Shown here: positions 1 through 14,396 of the stretch, piece by piece
How positions within the stretch are numbered: the stretch's first letter is position 1
Layout of the letters: each line of letters begins with the position of its first letter
From: Physella acuta
Taxonomy: Eukaryota > Mollusca > Gastropoda > Physidae
NCBI RefSeq assembly: GCF_028476545.1
Contig: NW_026731940.1
Span: 367,501-431,500 of the forward strand
Reading direction: 5' to 3'
DNA length: 64,000 bases
Notes under the pieces: model-generated
Databases searched by the model: none
Told to the model about the DNA's origin: nothing
What the model saw: only the letters and a program-made list of their open reading frames with translations
Translations under genes and position numbers: made by a program

Positions 1-479
1 TTAATACCTTATAATAGAAGTGAAATGTTAATTAAGTTAATCATATGTTATCAATGTAAAACACGGGTATATTTTAGGTAAAATGTACATTTATACAGAT
101 ATTGCCATGTGTTTGTCAACTCAATAATTAGTAAGCTGTGTAGTCAGTGGTGAGCAGAGGTATTGAGACGCTCAGTCCACCCCCCCCCCCCACCCCACGA
201 CTACTTGAAGGACAACTTTCTCGTATATTCTTATTTATCACTACATGCTTTTTAATCAGTTTTTACATACTTAAACTTTTTAAAATAGAATAGAATCTCG
301 TACAAACAAATTGCGCACAAAATGAACAGCATTATTAGAGCGGAGTGTTAGTACTTTATAAATTCATATGCGTTTTTTTTAGAAATCGGAAATAGCGTAA
401 AAAGTTGATACAGAACTACAAATTTGATAAGATACTTATATATAAAATTTATTTCATCAACATAGCTGTAATGGTACTC

Positions 480-680
480 AAGTTATCGTGTTCACAGACA
501 TACACACACACACACACAGAGACACACACACACATACGCACAAAGACATACGGTCAAAATTGCAAAACTGTTTTTCTGACTCATGGAGGTGTAAAACGAG
601 ATTTGTGAAAATATCACTTTCGATTTTTTGCACTATTACAATACTTCATTTATACGAGAAAGTGGAAGAAAAGCAAAATC
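480..680 (-). repeat. Fragment of the same dispersed repeat, inverted
   Basis: The reverse complement has TTTCTCGTATAAATGAAGTAT, GTTTTACACCTCC and a TG-rich run before GTGAACACGATAACT, matching the first 200 bases of copies A and B. Confidence 0.55.
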
Positions 681-707
681 TCGCCATAATAATATTGGGA
701 ACTCGAA

Positions 708-876
708 GCTGCCATACCGGATTTACTTGAAGCTGTCAATACCGGATCTACTTGAGGCTGTCAATACCTGATCTACTTGAGGCTGTCAATACCTGATCTA
801 CTTGAGGCTGTCAATACCTGATCTACTTGAAGCTGTCAATACCTGATCAACTTGAAGCTGTCAATACCGGATCTAC
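708..876. repeat. 25-bp minisatellite downstream of the mucin-like gene
   Basis: About seven copies of GCTGTCAATACCTGATCTAC plus TTGAG; no gene association seen. Confidence 0.8.
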
Positions 877-984
877 GGCAATTGAGCGATAGTCGCTTGC
901 TTGAACATCGTTAGTCCGAATGGTACACTTTCTCGGTTAGGACAAGACCGAAAGACGATTGTCTTAAACACAATTGTCCTCACG

Positions 985-987
<3 letters not shown>

Positions 988-1043
<56 letters not shown>

Positions 1044-1071
1044 CATAGGCTAATATATTTATATTTATCTC

Positions 1072-1167
<96 letters not shown>
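988..1167. repeat. (TA)n and (TC)n microsatellites
   Basis: (TA)n 988-1040, (TC)n about 1069-1108, (TA)n 1109-1167. Confidence 0.95.
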
Positions 1168-1170
<3 letters not shown>

Positions 1171-1660
1171 TATTATAAAGATAGATATCTGTTTTTCTTC
1201 AGGGTGGGATGGGGTTGACACCATTAAATGTCGCAACGAGTAACACCCGAGTTAGCGACACCAATAGGTGATACTAATACTGAAACAATATATTCTAAAT
1301 AGATCAAAAACAAATTTGAAGAATGACTGTTTTTTATTGCCAAAATTCATTGCTAATTATTCTAGCAAATATGTTTCAAATAATCTTGTATTTTTTTTTT
1401 ATAAATCTGTAATTATCTTTATTTTCCTTTTAATTGTTAGTTTTTTTTATTTTAACATAATACTTAGAAAACTTCTGTTACATTTATTAACTTACCATCT
1501 ATTAAGCACTAGCCCTTTCCAAGCCGAATTATCTTTCTACCAACTTTTTATGTTTGTCAGTCCAATACCAGGCAACTTCCTTAACTGTTATATTGTAATA
1601 TTATCATTTTTGTAATTTTTACTCAAAAAAATAAATATTCCTAGTTCTAGCTTTGAAATT

Positions 1661-1666
1661 TTTATT
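1661..1666 (-). terminator. Poly(A) signal of the mucin-like gene
   Basis: AATAAA on the minus strand, about 84 bases after the stop codon at 1750. It gives a short 3' UTR and closes the gene at roughly 1640. No other canonical signal lies between the stop and here. Confidence 0.6.
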
Positions 1667-1749
1667 TAACTGATGGAATTTGTATAATTTTTTTCAGAAA
1701 TTCATCTTGATTTCCACTTCTTGTAAAACCTCCAATAAAAAGTCTTACA

Positions 1750-2407
1750 TTAGGGTTTGATTGATTGGCACTTGCATTTAGTGGCAGAGAAATACTGAAG
1801 AAAAGAAAAGTAGGCCTATATTACATTTTTTACTTTGCAGATTGCAATTTACTTTTTAACAAAATGTTTGCTCCTAGGTAATAAAAGTTTAAAATATTAA
1901 GGATAATTTTTTAAAAATTTCAGACAAATATTGTCTGAACAAATTATAAAAAAGTACTTTTTGTTGATTTTCCTCAATAGTCTAGGATTGATTTCAGCTC
2001 TAAGCTCATTAGCTCTAGGTAGTACATTTATATTTTGCCTTAGTTTAATGTAACAGGAACTATTAAAATCAAAAGTGCTGGGAGCAGTACTGTAGAATTA
2101 TCTAAAAGATACTTTGCAAATTTATACACTTGAAAACACAATCAGACAAAGGATGCAATACTTACAATATGTTTCTCATGATCAACTGACTTCTTAGTGG
2201 CTTTGCTAAAGCATTCAGCCACCACTTGAATCTTCTCGTATTCTACAGCCTTACAGCAAGTGCCCTCAGCCCCGCTACACAGCAGGTTGCCACAGTTACC
2301 AACATTCACTGGCTGGCCAACACAGTGCAGGCCATCTTTTTCTACATTGTAAGTCATCAGATCATCCACAGGCCCAGCTTCTTCACAGTAACGTTTCTTA
2401 GCTCCAC
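1750..2407 (-). CDS. Exons 58-59: C-terminal cystine knot (aa ~3887-3981)
   Basis: Exon 58 (2166-2407) and the 15-codon last exon (1750-1794) encode [13 protein letters not shown]...[18 protein letters not shown] and end in [10 protein letters not shown] followed by TAA at 1750-1752. The spacing of NCGNLLC, TCC, VAEC and CKC fits the CTCK domain that ends VWF, gel-forming mucins, hemocytin-like proteins and SCO-spondin, where it pairs chains tail to tail by disulfides. The small last exon was found by the acceptor (cttttcttttcttcag) in phase 0 and the immediate stop. Confidence 0.85.
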
Positions 2408-5400
2408 CTATAGAAAGAAATTGAATTAATTTTAAAAAAACTTATTACTGAATTTAATTTAAAAATGTAACTAATTCTTGGAAGTTAAAGAAATTTTTTT
2501 TACAATCTCCTCCCAGCTTCTAACAAAATACTAATTAAGAAATAAAATAAATTTGAAGTAGCCTCACATGTTATTACACAAATAAATGAATTTCAAACCA
2601 ATTATCTACCAACAAACTGACATAAATCTTACTATTCTAAAAAATGTCAATGAACATAAATCAATCAAAATGCAATTGTCTTCAAACCCTATACAGACAG
2701 ATAAATATCCAAATAACTTACTGTCTTCAGCATCGCAGTCTCCAGCATAAAGTTTGTTAGGTACATCAGATTTCTGACAAGCTGTGACGTTGAGTTTACA
2801 CTCGCTCTTGAACTGGCTGGCAGCGCCTGTGCCAATGGAACCACAGACAGGTTCAACGGCATTACAGAAACTGGTCTCTGGACAGTTAGACCTTGCAGGC
2901 TGACCTAGAAGATTACATTAGAAATATAGGATTCCCCTAAGCTCTAAGATGTTGTTATATATAGTTAAGTTGAAAATATTATTTTTATTTAAAACTCAAC
3001 AAATAATGTTGAAATTAAACATATCTTTGAACAAAGTTACGTCTGTTTATCTTAACAAATGGATATTCGCCCACGTGTTGCTCAATAGATTTGATTATTA
3101 CTTTATGTAAGCCCATATCACAATTTGCTTAACAGTGTGAAATAACATAGCAGCCATAATTTTAATATACAATGTTAAAATATTCTTTTTATTTTATTTA
3201 CAGTACTCTTTAGAATTTTAACATGATTTTGATATAGATGATGCCAATACATGTAATTAGCCCAATGTATTAATTCTATTGTGCAGTATTTTTCTTTAAA
3301 TATATAGATATTAACAGATATGTATTGTTAAATATTATATTGAGATCAATATATGTAATTATATTGAAAATAAATGTAAGAAGATGTATGCAACAATGTG
3401 TACCGTGTTTTGGTTTAGGACAGGGAACATAACAGGTTCTGTTGGAGTTGAGCTCAAAGTGATTGACATTTCTGACTGGTCTACCATCATCGTAAGGTGC
3501 CAGCTCTCTGTTTCTGATCTGTATACCCACACCACACTCAGCCCCTGGTACAGCAAGCTGGCAGGTACTGTAGGGGGTCCAGGGTGTGAAGATTGGTTCC
3601 GCAGCTGGGGATTACATGTTAGGAAATTTAGAAATAAGGGATTAGAGAATCAGAATTAGAGAAGTAGGATAAGAGATGAGGAATTAGCAATATGGAATTT
3701 TTTAAATTCTATATTAAAATTAACTCAAAGTACAAACAATTAAAATTACTTTATCTCGTAAACAACTTTAGTAAAAAGTAATAACTGCATGGAAAAACAA
3801 AACAAAACAGAGCAAAATCAACATGTCAGTTTAATGCCCTAAAAACCAAATCATTTTTGTTTTTATTTAAGTTTTATAAATTATATTTGAACCAGGGGTA
3901 AATAGTTACTATTTTGAATATCAAATATATTATTTCAGTATTTAAAAATCTACCAAACAGCATTGCATTATAGGAGTTAAATAAATGCAGCGTTTGAATA
4001 TTTAGTTTTCTTTAGTAACAATAAGATCAAATATTCAAAATGGAGAAAAATGTTACCTAAATTAGTTTATCAACTGTCTAATTAGCTCAATGAACATTAA
4101 GTAAATAGTTTACGTGGTCGTGGAAGAGGTGTTGGTGACCCATGTCCACTTCCACTGCATTTGCCTGGGTTGGCTTTTATTGGTGAAGTCTTTGGCAAGT
4201 CCGCAGGATTTCCTGATTTCTTACATTCAGCTTTAACCATGTCACAGTATGATGGGAAGCTCTCTGGGGTCTGTGAGTTAGCTGGACCACAAACTGGACC
4301 TAGAAATTGAAAGATGTACATCCACGAACCCATTAGCCTACTATATTCTCCTTGTATTAAATTAAAATTCTATTAAAGTCTATAAGTTTCTTGAAAAAGA
4401 AGAGCTCTCCTACCTGAGGCCAGATTTGGAGGAGGAGGTGGCAAGGCTGAACACAGTGAGGGAGCATCACAGGAAGTTGGGAATGGAGCTGGTGTTGATG
4501 GTTTTTTTGGTTTACCTAGGTTCAGAAAACACTCTTTTTGATTGGTGAGATATAAGTACACAAAAAAAAGTTTTTAGCTTAAGAAGTGAACAAATTAATA
4601 AAATGTTTTTTATGTAAGATATATTTGCAGGTTAAATTAAGACAGCAAATTAATTTAGAAATTTATGAGTGAATGAAATGAAATCATCTACAAAATTGTA
4701 CAACTATGACACTATTTACATTACTTCTCATTAGTTGGGTAACCGATTGAAGGTAGGTAGGCTTATAGAGATTAAAGTAAAATATTGCCAAGATCAGAAT
4801 TTTAACTTGGTTTAATGTGGAAAATTGTTTATATTGGTTTTATTTTGACCATACAATGTATTATTTTTTAAAAGTTCACCTCTAATTTTCTTTGGGGCTG
4901 ATTTAGGAGACTTTTTAGCAGGACATTTTCCTCTCAATAATTTGTCTCCATCAAATGGCTGATTGTTGATGCATCGATCCTGGTACAGTTTCATGTAGCT
5001 TGAGTACTGCTTGTTCTCTCCATTATCAGTGTAGCAATAAGGTATTGGGCTGCTGATGGATTCATCACAGAGAACAGCGTCGTTACAGATGGCGCAGCAA
5101 GCCGCACCCTCTGGGAGGTCAGGGACACCTGTTGAAACCACACAAAATACTCGTTTAGAATTTAGAGTAGGTCTATAAATTAATTCAAAAAATTTAATAT
5201 GACATTGATAATGATTGAAGAGTAAGTGAAAAAAAAACATAAATATGGATTGTAGTATTAGTAGAACTTAACCACATGACAATATTTGTTTCTCTACCTT
5301 GATGAAGGAAACTTAAAATGAATACTTTACTGTAAACTGAGATACAGAATCAAGTTGTGTCAAAATTATAATAATAGTTTTGTGTAGAGAACTACTTTAT

Positions 5401-8400
5401 GAGGTGAAAATAAATGATAGAATGTAGCTGCACAATTTAGGAAACTTAAAATATCAATATGAAAGAGTTAATTCTTCCCTTTTATAATTCTTATTTTTAG
5501 CTTCTTACCTTATTTTTTCCACTAACAGTCAATAAAAGAAACATTTGAAACATTAAACTTACTAACATTGTCATGTTGTACTTAATGACATTGTCATGTT
5601 ATACCTACTGACAATGTCATGTTATACTTAATGACACTGTCATATTATACTTACTGACATTGTCATGCTATACTTACTGATATTATCATGTTATATTTAC
5701 TGACATTGTCATGTTATATTTACTGACATTGTCATGTTATATTTACTGACATTGTCATTTTGTACTTACTGACATTGTCATGCTATATTTACTGACAATG
5801 TCATATTATATTTACTGACATTGTCATGTTGTACTTACTGACATTGTCATGTTGTACTTACTGACATTGTCATGCTATATTTACTGACATTGTCATGCTA
5901 TACTTACTGGCATTATCACGTTCACAACTCTTTGAGACTGGGTTCCATAAGTAGCCAACACAGCAGCTGCACTCATATGAACCAACCTTGTTGGTACATT
6001 GGGAATGTTCACGACAGATACCTGGCTTTTCTATACACTCATCTAGATCTGCAGGTACATTGTTATGAGTTTATTTATTTTATTAATCTCCGAATAGGAG
6101 TAAAATAATGTGACAAGTAGAAATTTAAAAAAAAATAATTCAAAATTGCACAATCAAAAGATTTAGGAGACGAATTAACCAATTTAGTTGTATCATGAAT
6201 AATGTATGTACTTATCACAATTGTATATACTTTTCTAATATATTGTATTTATATGTCCCCTAAGAAGAATTATCCTCCTTGTGATAGGTTTCCAGATAAG
6301 TTTTTATAAAGACATTTAAATACATAATGCATTACTAATATAAAGATAAAATATTCTTTCTTTCTAAAATGATTGTATAGCTGATTAACCAGATTTCTAA
6401 TTTATTTAAAAAGTTGGAGTAAAATAAGAAAGGTTTAGGTAAACTATTATTGTGTGACAACTCTTACCAACACATTTTCCTCCCTTGAATGTGTAGCCAT
6501 CAGCACAGTCACATCTGTAACCACCTGGTACATTGACACACTTCTCATAGGCCAGATTACATTGATGGGTTCCTTCAGCACATTCGTCCATGTCTAAAGT
6601 TTTAAATTTAAAGTTAACAAAAATGCTGGTCTTACAATATTTATAAGCAGTTAATTTTTAATTAAATAAAGCAATAAAAACTTATTTGTAATGGAAGATT
6701 TCTTCCAGACTTAAACCAAAAAAAAAAAAAAACTTTTTAAATTTTTCTATATCTTCAACATAACTTTTTTCAAACATGTAAATTTCCTTTTGTAACATTT
6801 GTATTATAAAATATCCCAGACATTATGTGTTTTCATAACTTAAAATGCCAAAGCAAAAATGGAATAAAATAACCTCAATAATAAGGAGAAATGTTATGTA
6901 TTTACCCAAGCATTCCTCACAGTTGGAGGCAAAGCCCATGTTACAGTCACATCTTTCCTCATCACCAGAGTGTGTAGCATAGGTGTAGCAGGTTTTGCTA
7001 CCATCATGGGAGACAACACCTGATAAATGTTTATTTTTTGTACAAACATCTCAAATTTTTAAAAAAGTATTTAAAATAAAAGTAGAACAAATTATTAAAC
7101 GAAGCAATTTTTTAAAGAGCTGTTCATAGTAGCATTTAAAAAAAAAATTGTTAGTGAGTTAGTAACAATATATATAAGATGGTGACAAAAATAATATCTT
7201 CAAACATAACTTTTCTCTATTCTTTTGAATAAATTAAATAACATAATAAAGATGTTTTAAATAATGTTTTAAACAATGCCATTATATTTACCCTCAGTAT
7301 ACAAATAATACTAAATCAATTTGTAAAATCTTTAGAAAAAAAATAAATCTCTAGACCTCACCTTTCTCACAGCCTTGTGGCATATCTGGGTTACCAAACA
7401 ATCCTTTCTTACATATACACGTAGGTCCTTTCTCAGTGTTGGTGCACTCAGTGTTTTTACCACAGGAAGACACCTGCACGTCAACATTGTTGTTACCCAA
7501 ACATGTCTTGAGTTCTGCGCAGTTGGCTGAACGCCATTGATGACCAGCCTGTGAATAGAATTTTAAATAAAAAATAAACTGCTAACTTGATGTGAGCCAG
7601 AGTTACAAGAGCTAATTTTGTTATAAGTGGCAGCTTCAGATTATTTTGTCGTCAATTAATAACCACCTTGATACTTCTTCTGCAGGGATAAAAAACAAAT
7701 GGAGTATTGATCCAATAAGAACAAACATGTAAGGTTTTGACTATACAGTTACAGTATTATAAAAAATAAATGAATGAATTATATAGTTAGTATATACAGC
7801 GTTGTTATAGGATAATATTTTCTGTCCAGCAACATACAGGATAATATATTGTTAGACCTAACAATTTACAGGATAATATTTTCTGTTAGACCTAACAACT
7901 TACAGGATAATATTTTCTTTTAAACAACTTACAGGATAATATTTTGTTAGACCTAGCAACATACAGGATAATATTTTGTTAGATCTAACAACTTACAGGA
8001 TAATATTTTCTTGTTAGACCTAACAACTTACAGGATAATATTTTCTTTTAAACAACTTACAGGATAATATTTTCTTTTAAACAACTTACAGGATAATATT
8101 TTCCGCTGGGCATGACACAGCCACAGTCTGACAACCTGACACATTCTGCTCTGCTCTGGACATAACCGTCCTCACAGGCACAGATAAAGCCTACATCATC
8201 ATTGGCGTTCTGGCTAACCATGTCAGACTTGCTGGGTTTGGCACAAGATGGCTGGTCTGTTCTGGATGTGTATTTGAATTCCATATTGGCACCACAGAGT
8301 TCTAAAAATATGTTTTAAAATCAAAATTGACGTTTGATATTTAAACAAAGTGGGCCTTATCAAGTCTTTACTTTTTTTTTAAATAGGATATAAAAAAACC

Positions 8401-11400
8401 CAAAATTAAATAAAGAAGAAACTTACTGTTGCATCTCTTGGAAAAAAGTTTTAGATTATCTGTCTGCTTACATGTGAACTGTTGTGAGACCAAATACTGG
8501 CACAAATCTTGGGTGCCAGGACAAATTGCAGCCTTGCATTTGTTCTAGACCATGACATTTAAAAAGTATATTGATATTTTATTTTTAATATTTGTAATTA
8601 ATTATTTACATAGCAGTTTTCATTTGACTATATTATCTATTACACTGAGACTTTATTTAAAAAGTTACAACTTTGTTTTGAAAATGGCAAATATTACTAT
8701 TACTATATTTTGGTCTTACTAAAAAGAGAGGCTACAAAAAAACAATTTGTTTAATTTGTTAATATTTAAAACACAAACTTACTATCTTGCAGGTCTAATA
8801 AAATAGTAGGTTACTTAATTAAATTAAATTTTGTAACTTACAATGGGGACATTACAAAGCAGGTTGAGAGCATTGCAGTCATCAATAGCCTGGTAGCTGC
8901 AAGGATCTTCATCTGGTGACAAGGTGGTTGACTGTGTGGTGTCTGGGGCAAGGGTTGTGATCACGGTTGGTATGGTGACCGGCTCTAGTGGTTCACCTCG
9001 TGTGCTGACATCATCAGGGTAGGTTGGAAATATTGCTCTGGGTGTGGTTGATTGGTCTGGTTGTTGTGGATAGGTTGGTGTATTTGGATGTTGTGAAGGA
9101 CTGTTTGATTTATATGGATGTTGTAAAACATTGGATGATTTATATGGATGTTGTTTTGGAAAAAGGAATGGTTTATCTTTTTGATTTGGAGGATAAGTTG
9201 ATTGATCTGAATTTTGTGGATAATTTGTTGGTTTATCTGTTTGTTGTTGAGAATAAATTGGTTTATCATGATCTTGTTGAGGATATGTTGATTTATCTGG
9301 ATATTGCGGAGGATGGGTTGTTTTATCTGGATGTGGTGAGGGATGAGTTGATTTATCTGCATCTTGTTGATGGTGTGTTGGTTTATTAGGTTTTAGTAGC
9401 GGATGTGTTGATTTATCTAATTCTTGTGCAGCGTAGTTTGAGTTATTTGTTTGTTTTGGAGAATAGAATTGTTTATTTGGATATTGTGGATGTTGGGTCA
9501 ATTCCTCTGGACCTTGTGAAGGATTGAATAATTTATCTTGTTGTTTTGGAAGAGGGAATGGTTTATCTATTTGATTTGGAGGTTGAGTTGATTGATCTGA
9601 ATTTTGTGGAGAATTGGTTGGTTTATCTAGATGTAGAGGGGAATGGGTTAATAAATCATGGGTTGGTTTATCTGGATATATTGGAGTATGGGTAGATTTA
9701 TCTAAATATTGTCGAGGTTGGGTTGATAAATATGTTTGTTGTGGAGGATGGGTTGATAAATATGTCTTTTTTGGACGATGGGTTGATACATCGGTTTGTT
9801 TTGGAGAATGTGTAGCTCTATTTGGATGTTGTGGAGGGTTGGTAGATATATCTGTATGTTGTGGAGGGTTGGTAGATATATTTGGATGTTGTGGAGGGTT
9901 GGTAGATATATCTGGATGTTGTGGTGGGTTGGTAGATATCTTTGGATGTTGTGGAGGGTTGGTAGATATATCTGGATGTTGTGGTGGGTTGGTAGATATA
10001 TTTGGATATTGTGGAGGGTTGGTAGATATATCTGTATGTTGTGGAGGTTTGGTAGATATATTTGGATGTTGTGGTGGGTTGGTAGATATATCTGGATGTT
10101 GTGGAGGTTTGGTAGATATATGTGGATGTTGTGGAAGTTTGGTAGATTTATTTGCATGTTGTGGAGGGTTGGTAGATATATATGGATGTTGTGGTGGGTT
10201 GGTAGATATATCTGTATGTTGTGGAGGGTTGGTAGATATATCTGGATGTTGTGGAGTGTTAGTAGATATATCTGGATGCTGATGAGGCTTGGTAGATATA
10301 TCTGTATGTTGTGGAGGTTTGGTAGATATATTTGGATGTTGTGGAGGGTTGGTAGATATATTTGGATGTTGTGGTGGGTTGGTAGATATATTTGGATGTT
10401 GTGGTGGGTTGGTAGATATATTTGGATGTTGTGGAGGTTTGGTAGATATATGTAGATGTTGTGGAAGTTTGGTAGATTTATTTGGATGTTGTGGTGGGTT
10501 GGTAGATATATCTGGATGTTGTGGAAGGTTGGTAGATATATCTGGATGCTGTTGAGGGTTGGTAGATATATCAGTATGTTGAGGACGTTTGGTAGATATA
10601 TTTGGATGTTGTGGTGGGTTGGTAGATATATTTGGATGTTGTGGAGTTTTGGTAGATATATTTGGATGTTGTGGAGGTTTGGTAGATATATTTGGATGTT
10701 GTGGATGTTTGGTAGATATATTTGGATGTTGTTGTGGGTTGGTAGATGTAACTAGATGTTGTGGAAGTTTGGTAGATATATTTGGATGTTGTGGAGGGTT
10801 AGTAGATATATCTGGATGTTGAGGTGGGTTGGTAGATATATCTGGATGTTGTGGAAAGTTGGTAGATATATTTGGATGTTGTGGAGGTTTGGTAGATATA
10901 TCTGTATGTTGCGGAGGGTTAGTAGATTTTTCTGGATGTTGTGGTGGTTTGGAAGATATATCTGGATGTTGTGGAAGTTTGGTAGATATATTTGAATGTT
11001 GTGGATGGTTGGTAGATATATCTGGATGTTGTGGTGGGTTGGTAGATATATTTGGATGTTGTGGTGGGTTGGTAGATATATCTGGATGTTGTGGAGGGTT
11101 GGTAGATATATCTGGATGCTGTTGAGGGTTGGCAGATAAATCTGGATGTTGTGGAGGGTTGGTAGATATATTTGGATGTTGTGGTGGGTTGGTAGATATA
11201 TCTGGATGTTGTGGTGGGTTGATAGATATATCTGGATGCTGTTGAGGGTTGGCAGATAAATCTGGATGTTGTGGAGGGTTGGTAGATATATTTGGATGTT
11301 GTGGTGGGTTGGCAGATATATCTGGATGTTGTGGAGGGTTGGTAGATATATTTGGATGTTGTGGTGGGTTGGTAGATATATTTGGATGTTGTGGAGGGTT

Positions 11401-12385
11401 GGTAGATATATTTGGATGTTGTGGTGGGTTGGTAGATATATTTGGATGTTGTGGTGGGTTGATAGATATATCTGGATGCTGTTGAGGGTTGGCAGATAAA
11501 TCTGGATGTTGTGGAGGACGGTAAGTTGTTATAGATCCTGTTGTAGGAGATGCAGTTGTCTGGGCATGTGGTTCAGTGGGGAGAGCTGGGATTGGTGTTC
11601 GTGGTGCACATCTGAAAAAAATTATTTTACACGTGATAATAATTGTTTTATAAAATGATTTCGTTAATTTTAATGTTAGTAGGTATTTTTCAGTCAACAC
11701 AAAAAAACTCGCTTTGCTACACTTAACTGCTCATTTTGCTAATGAGTTTAAGACCATCATATGTAATTGATTGATTTCTGGATCAAATCTGTTGTTAACA
11801 GTTATAGCCCTAACTTCATAACACTTTTGCCTTTAAAAAAAAGTTTTGTAGCAAAATGTTTGCAAATGTAACAATACTAAGTAGATTTTTGAAGTACATT
11901 TTAATTTTCAACATTGTACTTTGATCCTGTGAATGTTTGTATTATTCTTCATACTAAATGGAGTATAGGCCTACAACCAAAGTTGGTACCATGAAACAAG
12001 GGCAAATCACTTAACAAACTTACACAGATTCTTGTAAGACTGAAACCTCTTGAAGCTCTGATTGACTGAGCTCAAGGAATCCCCCAGAGCTAACTGATGA
12101 AGCTGCACAAACACCACAGAGTTTATCTCTGTACTCTCCTGAGAACTCGGTCTAAGATGAAGGAAAGCAAATGTTAAATTTTCTTTTACTACTAAAGGTT
12201 GAACTAGATCCACTATTATCACAGAAAACAAAATATTTATATATTTAGGGTATATATATAAATAAATATTGGCATAGTGCCAAGGTATCTGAAGGAGATG
12301 AACTCTACTTCATCTGCCCCGTGTGTATTGGGCACAAACGGGAAATGATGTTGATAAATAAATAAATTATATATATATATATCTA

Positions 12386-12427
<42 letters not shown>

Positions 12428-14337
12428 TATGTGTAGCTATGAAGAAAGATCAGTGTTTGTTTATACTAACATACCCGGATGCTGTTTGCAGTAATTGTGA
12501 CCTTGAAAAAGCCAGACTGATGGCTGATGATAAGAGTACCAGGGGCAACAAACTGATAACTGACACTGGTAGCTGGGTCAGTGAAGCTAAGGGCAGTCTG
12601 CACAGAGTTGGCATTACTGTTGCCAAGCTGAAATTTTTTTTAAATGGTCAAAAAATTATTAGACTTTGTGATTAAAAAAGATGCAATATCAGAGAGCGTT
12701 GTGCATTTTCTCAATGGTATCTAACCTAATTGAATTCTTAAAACCGAATGATGTAAATCTATTTATTTTTATTGCCTGTAGAATTTATTTTGTTTACAAA
12801 CTTTATTTCAAGCATTGAATTTAAACTTAAAAAAATTAGAACTTGTTATAAATAAATAGATACTTAAAGCATGAAGAAGTCTCACCATTATGTAACCTTG
12901 TCTTAGAAGGTCAGGGGTCACAGCCCAGGTTTTGACAACACCATTATCTGGGTTATAACAGGTTCCAGAGTAGTAAGGCTGTAGGGCACCTGCCACCCTG
13001 GTGCTCAGGATGTAGATGCTGATTGATGGTAGTCCAGATGAAGCCTTGTCTGTTGAGTACATTTAAAACATCTTGAACTTTGCTTTTTGTTAACTTTTAG
13101 GTTCTTATTGGTAATTTATCACCAAAACAATTTAAAAGGATAAGTTTCTGTGAGTTAAATTTTAAATATAAAAGTAGTTTAAGATTAAATATATTCAGCC
13201 ATATTTTTCTCCAATAAATGTATAGAGAACACAATACAAAGCCAATTATTTAAACCCTAAATGAGTACATTAAATGAGTTATATAATAATGATGACAACT
13301 TACATTGATCACACAGGGTAGCCAACTTGAATTTACAAGTGAAATCTAAGAGACCTTCCTTCCCGGACAAAGTTTGAATATTATAAACATAGTCAAGTGG
13401 AGCAGCTGGCCCTTGCATTACACACCTCTGGAAGCCTACAGGTCATAAATTATAACAAATTTTCATTATCTTTGCTAGCCTGGATAAATCCGACATATTA
13501 ATTTTTACTTAATTCTAACCCTGCATTTATAAAAATCTCAGGCAATTGAAGACATAAATTTATGTTTCTTTGATTTGGATACATTGAACAAATCGGCGTG
13601 GTCGAGTCAGTAAAGCTCATGGTTGCTAAACCGAAAAGTCTCGAGTTCGAACCCTCGGGCAGATGAGGCTCGTTAGCTGGGGACAGCCACTCTTCTAGGA
13701 GAGACAACTCCAAAATTAAACAACTGCTGCCTTGTAGTTTGTTCTTGGTGGGACAAAGGCTATGGAAGCAAATCCAAAAAGAAAAGCAGGCTGAAATCGG
13801 AGTCAATGGCCTCAATGGCGCATAACCAGTTGACACGTAACGCTTAATTGTGTTGGAGGCGTGGTCGAGTCGGCAAAAAGCTCATGGTTGATAAATTCGA
13901 ACAAAGTCTCGAGTTCAAACCCACTGGCAGATAAATCTCGATCCCCTTCAACACTAATAATTAAGAACGAAGAAGAAGAAGAAGAAGATAAACATTGAAT
14001 ATGGATGTAATTCTAAAAAGCAATTATAAATCCCATGCATTAATCAGTTGCCTACACTGTGACTACTTACTCTGGCATTGTCCCCTGACCATGAGTGGGA
14101 ACTCAGGTTTGCATTTGCATGAAAAGTCACCCACTGTATTTACACACTCAGAGTTTGCAGGGCAATCATGGAGTCCAGTAGTGCACTCATCATAATCTTA
14201 GTGTCAAGCACACAATTGAGACATTTTAATTTCTATAATGTAATATAATTCCATACAATTTACTATATATAGATTATCTGTATATAATTTGTATTTGTAT
14301 ATATATATATATGTTTATTATTTTTATTATATATATA

Positions 14338-14396
<59 letters not shown>

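Larger units (their letters stand above)
1..1640. other. Intergenic region downstream of the mucin-like gene
   Basis: No supported gene. Contains a poly-C run near 180, an inverted fragment of the dispersed repeat, the 25-bp minisatellite and TA/TC microsatellites. The 115-codon frame at 1268-1615 is AT-rich, Phe/Leu/Ile-rich and has no supporting context. Confidence 0.6.

Noticed and set aside
1268-1615. 115-codon plus-strand frame
   Set aside because: AT-driven, hydrophobic, no splice or start context, next to the 3' end of the other gene.
5562-8089. CRISPR-like regular repeats
   Set aside because: Units are contiguous without unique spacers and the genome is animal; they are minisatellites.
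9614-11499. Long plus-strand frames over the mucin repeat
   Set aside because: Antisense shadows of the 30-base array; no start, splice or domain support.
12439-12675. 78-codon plus-strand frame
   Set aside because: Antisense of exon 44 of the mucin-like gene.
13594-13680. tRNA gene candidate
   Set aside because: Box A and B are present but stems and anticodon arm are not; tail and partner copy show a SINE.
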